DNA of 7,971 bases from Candidatus Dojkabacteria bacterium UBA3081. GTDB taxonomy: Bacteria > Patescibacteriota > Dojkabacteria > SC72. Below, piece by piece: positions 5,759-7,971 of this stretch. The stretch spans positions 1 through 7,971 of the forward strand of contig DFBL01000061.1 of NCBI GenBank assembly GCA_002366615.1, read 5' to 3'. The stretch's first letter is position 1. Every line of letters starts with the position of its first letter. The notes beneath the pieces were generated by a model. It was given only the letters and a program-made list of their open reading frames with translations. It did no database searches and was not told the DNA's origin. The position numbers and the translations under genes are program-made.

Positions 5759-7450
5759 ATGTCACACTTAAAGTTACTTATGGAAAAAGGAAAAGCTAAA
5801 AAAGTATATCTCTTAGCTCTATACATAATTATACCATTTTTAGCCTTTTTTTTCTACATAGTGATATATAGCAAAACTCCCATATATGCCTTAACTACAA
5901 TATTTGTTAACAACAAACCGGAGGCTAATTACCCTACATTTACTATCTCTTTTGATGAGAATATACCAATCGAGGTGCAAAGTAGCATAATTGAGAGTGT
6001 TGATGATATTCAGCTTAATGGAGTTAAAAGATTTAAGTTTGTTTCAGATGGTGAGTATGAGATATCTACTGTAGGTATGGGGGAAAGCTCAATATATTCC
6101 ATAGAGTATGTTCCTGTAGGATATCTGTATTGGGTAAAGGGGGATACCTCTTTAGAAGAGATAGGGCAATTAGATACAATATATGTCAAAGAAGGTATTT
6201 CAGAGCTATCTAAAAATCTCTTGAAACAGATATTGAAAGAGGATGTTGTTTTGGAGGAGGTTGAGGATATGGGAAGGGCACTTATAAATAGCGAAGAGAG
6301 GATAGGGATGGTTTCTCCCAATGAGTTAACAAAAGATTTGAAAGTATTGTCCCTTGAGAGTAGATATTTCTTTGCTGACGAGCAAGGTAGTATTTTCATA
6401 GGGTATGGTTTGCAGGGTGGTGAAAAGAAGGATTTTGTTGAGCATATTCTTAAAAAGAATATGGATATTAAATATGGAGAGAGTAAAATATATACAAGAG
6501 AAGACATATTAAAAATTAATATGAGTGGTGTTGTTGCAATTTCAAGAGGTTTAGCGAGTAAGATAGACGCTGTTGGTGATTATAGCTATCCTGCCAAAGA
6601 GATTGGTAGTTTCCTGGCAGATGCTGACCTAACACATGTTTCTAATGAGGTATCTTTTGTTCAGGGTTGTTCTGTGTATTCAGGTATGAGGTTTTGTTCA
6701 AAGCCTGAGTATATTGAAGCTTTAAAGGTTAGTGGTGTAGATATTGTTGAACTAACAGGGAATCATAACAATGATTTTGGAGCAGATAAAAATAAAGATA
6801 GTATAGAGATGTACAAAGATTTGGGATGGGATTACTTTGGAGGGGGTTTGAATATTGAGGATGCTAGTAAGATTTTGTACAAAGAGTTAAAGGGTTCTAC
6901 TGTAGCTTTCGTTGGTTACAACTACTACGATACTATGCTTGGGACAGGAGCTATTGCCACAAGTAGTAGAGCTGGGGCCAACTCTTACTCTGTTGAGAAA
7001 TTGAGTAGGGATATTAAACAAGCAAGGGAAATAGCAGATATTGTAATAGTGACATTTCAATTTCAGGAGTGTTACTCATATCCCTCCTCTGATGTAATAT
7101 ATCCTCTTTGTTACAAACCGTTGAGTACTCCAGATCAGAAAGGTACTTTTAGAAGAGCTATAGAACTAGGTGCAGATGTAGTAGTGGGTACTCAGGCTCA
7201 TCAGCCTCAAACCTATGAGATTTACAAAGAGGGATTAATATTTTACGGTTTAGGGAATTTGTATTTTGATCAATCTAGATGGATAGGGACTAGACAGGCT
7301 ATGATTCTTTCTTTATATATTCAAGAGGGGAAATTACTACAAGCCAAAATTACACCAACCCTTATGGGAACAGACTTAACAACAAGGTTAGCAGAGGAAA
7401 AAGATTCTACCCTTTTATTAAATTTGTTGAAGAGTGCACGGACTTTCTGA
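5759..7450 (+). CDS. Membrane-anchored CapA-family protein (PGA_cap, metallophosphatase-like fold)
   Basis: CapA-type proteins act in capsule or poly-gamma-glutamate and other surface polymer metabolism and share a calcineurin-like phosphatase fold; the substrate here is unknown. From M1 at 5759 there are 563 residues. Residues 16-37 are one membrane helix after a basic N-terminus, so most of the chain should be external. Residues about 45-250 form an alpha/beta region that may resemble a solute-binding protein (LYWVKGDTSLEEIGQLDTIY; IGMVSPNELTKDLKVLS). The CapA domain starts near 257 (GVVAISRG) and carries DADLTHVSNEVSF (N296, E297), ELTGNHNNDFG (N335, H336, D339), GTQAHQPQ (H481) and GLGNLYFDQ (497-505), the family's metal-site and fold motifs. 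The frame stays open back to an ATG at 5684, but that start would overlap the divergent hydrolase gene. The ATG at 5780 is a weaker alternative. A Thr-Pro-rich gene follows 38 bp downstream. Confidence 0.9.
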   Translation: MSHLKLLMEKGKAKKVYLLALYIIIPFLAFFFYIVIYSKTPIYALTTIFVNNKPEANYPTFTISFDENIPIEVQSSIIESVDDIQLNGVKRFKFVSDGEYEISTVGMGESSIYSIEYVPVGYLYWVKGDTSLEEIGQLDTIYVKEGISELSKNLLKQILKEDVVLEEVEDMGRALINSEERIGMVSPNELTKDLKVLSLESRYFFADEQGSIFIGYGLQGGEKKDFVEHILKKNMDIKYGESKIYTREDILKINMSGVVAISRGLASKIDAVGDYSYPAKEIGSFLADADLTHVSNEVSFVQGCSVYSGMRFCSKPEYIEALKVSGVDIVELTGNHNNDFGADKNKDSIEMYKDLGWDYFGGGLNIEDASKILYKELKGSTVAFVGYNYYDTMLGTGAIATSSRAGANSYSVEKLSRDIKQAREIADIVIVTFQFQECYSYPSSDVIYPLCYKPLSTPDQKGTFRRAIELGADVVVGTQAHQPQTYEIYKEGLIFYGLGNLYFDQSRWIGTRQAMILSLYIQEGKLLQAKITPTLMGTDLTTRLAEEKDSTLLLNLLKSARTF

Positions 7451-7488
7451 TATATTGAATAAGGAATAATTTTTTTTCTTTAAATATC

Positions 7489-7971
7489 GTGGATAATGTT
7501 AATAACAATTTGATAGGAGATAATCAAGGAAATACACCTCAGACACCCAATGATTTGAATACCCCTATTACTCCTGCACAGGGTGGTGACTATAATTCTG
7601 CACAGCCAACCCCTTCTCAATTTCTAAGTTCAGATACACCTGTTAATGGAGGGAGTACAAGTCCTTCAGTTGCTGATTTTTCAAGTACACCTTCACAAAA
7701 GGATAGTAGTACTCCTACTGTTCCACCTTTCGATTTTAGTAAACAGGCAACTGATTTGTCTCAGGAGCCCAGTACAATGGGAAAGGAAACAGTAACTGGA
7801 GATCAAGTATCTACTCCTCCAATAACTCCTATGGATGCAATTCAGACACCTGCTCAAGATAGTACTCCGGTTCAACCAGTATCTGGGCAAGCAGTAAAAA
7901 CAGAGACTCCAGAATCTACTCCTGTTCAACAGCCTGCATTTGGACAACAAGAATCTCCAGTGTCAACAGAT
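7489..7971 (+). CDS. Thr-Pro-rich low-complexity protein, cut by the window edge
   Basis: I do not recognise this protein. The frame begins at GTG (7489-7491) and is open for 161 codons to the last base. An in-frame TGA at 7456-7458 lies upstream, no ATG lies between them, and the first internal ATG is about 97 codons in, so GTG is the best start. The visible part contains 14 Thr-Pro dipeptides and is rich in Gln, Ser, Asn and Asp. It has no Cys, Trp, His or Arg and only one Tyr. STPVQ occurs twice, at about 60 bp spacing (near 7860 and 7917). There is no signal peptide or membrane segment in this part, so it should be intrinsically disordered; a folded or membrane domain may follow beyond the edge. 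It starts 38 bp after capA on the same strand with no hairpin terminator between, so co-transcription is possible. No convincing Shine-Dalgarno sequence is visible: AAGGA at 7461-7465 is 23 nt away. Confidence 0.75.
   Translation, partial: MDNVNNNLIGDNQGNTPQTPNDLNTPITPAQGGDYNSAQPTPSQFLSSDTPVNGGSTSPSVADFSSTPSQKDSSTPTVPPFDFSKQATDLSQEPSTMGKETVTGDQVSTPPITPMDAIQTPAQDSTPVQPVSGQAVKTETPESTPVQQPAFGQQESPVSTD

Noticed and set aside
6010..6507. 165-codon open frame on the minus strand inside capA
   Set aside because: It is antisense to a confidently identified gene, Ser/Ile/Leu-rich as expected from the complement of purine-rich codons, and shows no recognisable motif.
7451..7480. Possible terminator after capA, suggested by a run of nine Ts
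   Set aside because: No stable hairpin precedes the T-run.
7693..7950. 85-codon minus-strand open frame opposite the Thr-Pro gene
   Set aside because: Its Ser/Arg/Cys/Leu-rich composition is what the complement of Thr-Pro-Gln-Ser codons gives; the plus-strand frame is open throughout and has codon use like its neighbours.

Overview
The window is A+T-rich (roughly one third G+C by eye), densely packed bacterial DNA. It holds five recognisable or near-recognisable complete protein genes, one small hypothetical gene, and two genes cut by the window edges. All three stop codons are in use: TAA ends ileS, TGA ends the carD-like and capA genes, and TAG ends the yvcK gene. This argues for the standard bacterial code and against a code in which UGA is read as glycine. 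I infer a candidate-phyla-radiation (Patescibacteria) bacterium, perhaps Dojkabacteria- or Microgenomates-like. The grounds are low G+C, compact layout, starts mostly lacking a Shine-Dalgarno sequence, a eukaryote/archaea-like isoleucyl-tRNA synthetase, and a small membrane-anchored lysozyme-fold protein with an N-A-W-G-W-G motif. This placement is inference and could not be tested here.

Layout. Positions 1-243 (minus strand) hold the first codons of a truncated gene and a 65-residue Glu/Lys-rich hypothetical protein. Positions 244-599 are non-coding and hold an extended -10 promoter and a T-box leader with a 21-bp terminator in front of ileS. ileS fills 600-3497. A CarD-like RNA polymerase-binding regulator lies on the minus strand (3489-4010), and its last codons overlap those of ileS by 9 bp. 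Its start faces, across 63 bp, the plus-strand gene for a YvcK/GlmR (CofD-like) protein (4074-5093). A minus-strand exported or anchored murein-hydrolase-like protein (5103-5693) converges on yvcK with a 9-bp gap. It diverges, across 65 bp, from a 563-residue membrane-anchored CapA-family protein (5759-7450). The last gene (7489 to the edge) encodes a strikingly Thr-Pro-rich, probably disordered protein and is cut off at 161 codons.

How the parts work together. The left half is information processing: charging of tRNA-Ile under feedback control by uncharged tRNA through the T-box, next to a transcription-initiation regulator. The right half looks like cell-envelope work: YvcK/GlmR homologues link UDP-GlcNAc and central carbon flux to wall synthesis, the lysozyme-fold protein would cut peptidoglycan, and CapA proteins act in surface polymer metabolism.

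The main points of interest are a T-box leader with an unusually short upstream domain, -10-like hexamers 5-7 nt from several start codons (suggesting leaderless mRNAs), and the low-complexity Thr-Pro protein. I found no CRISPR array, insertion sequence, rRNA or tRNA gene.
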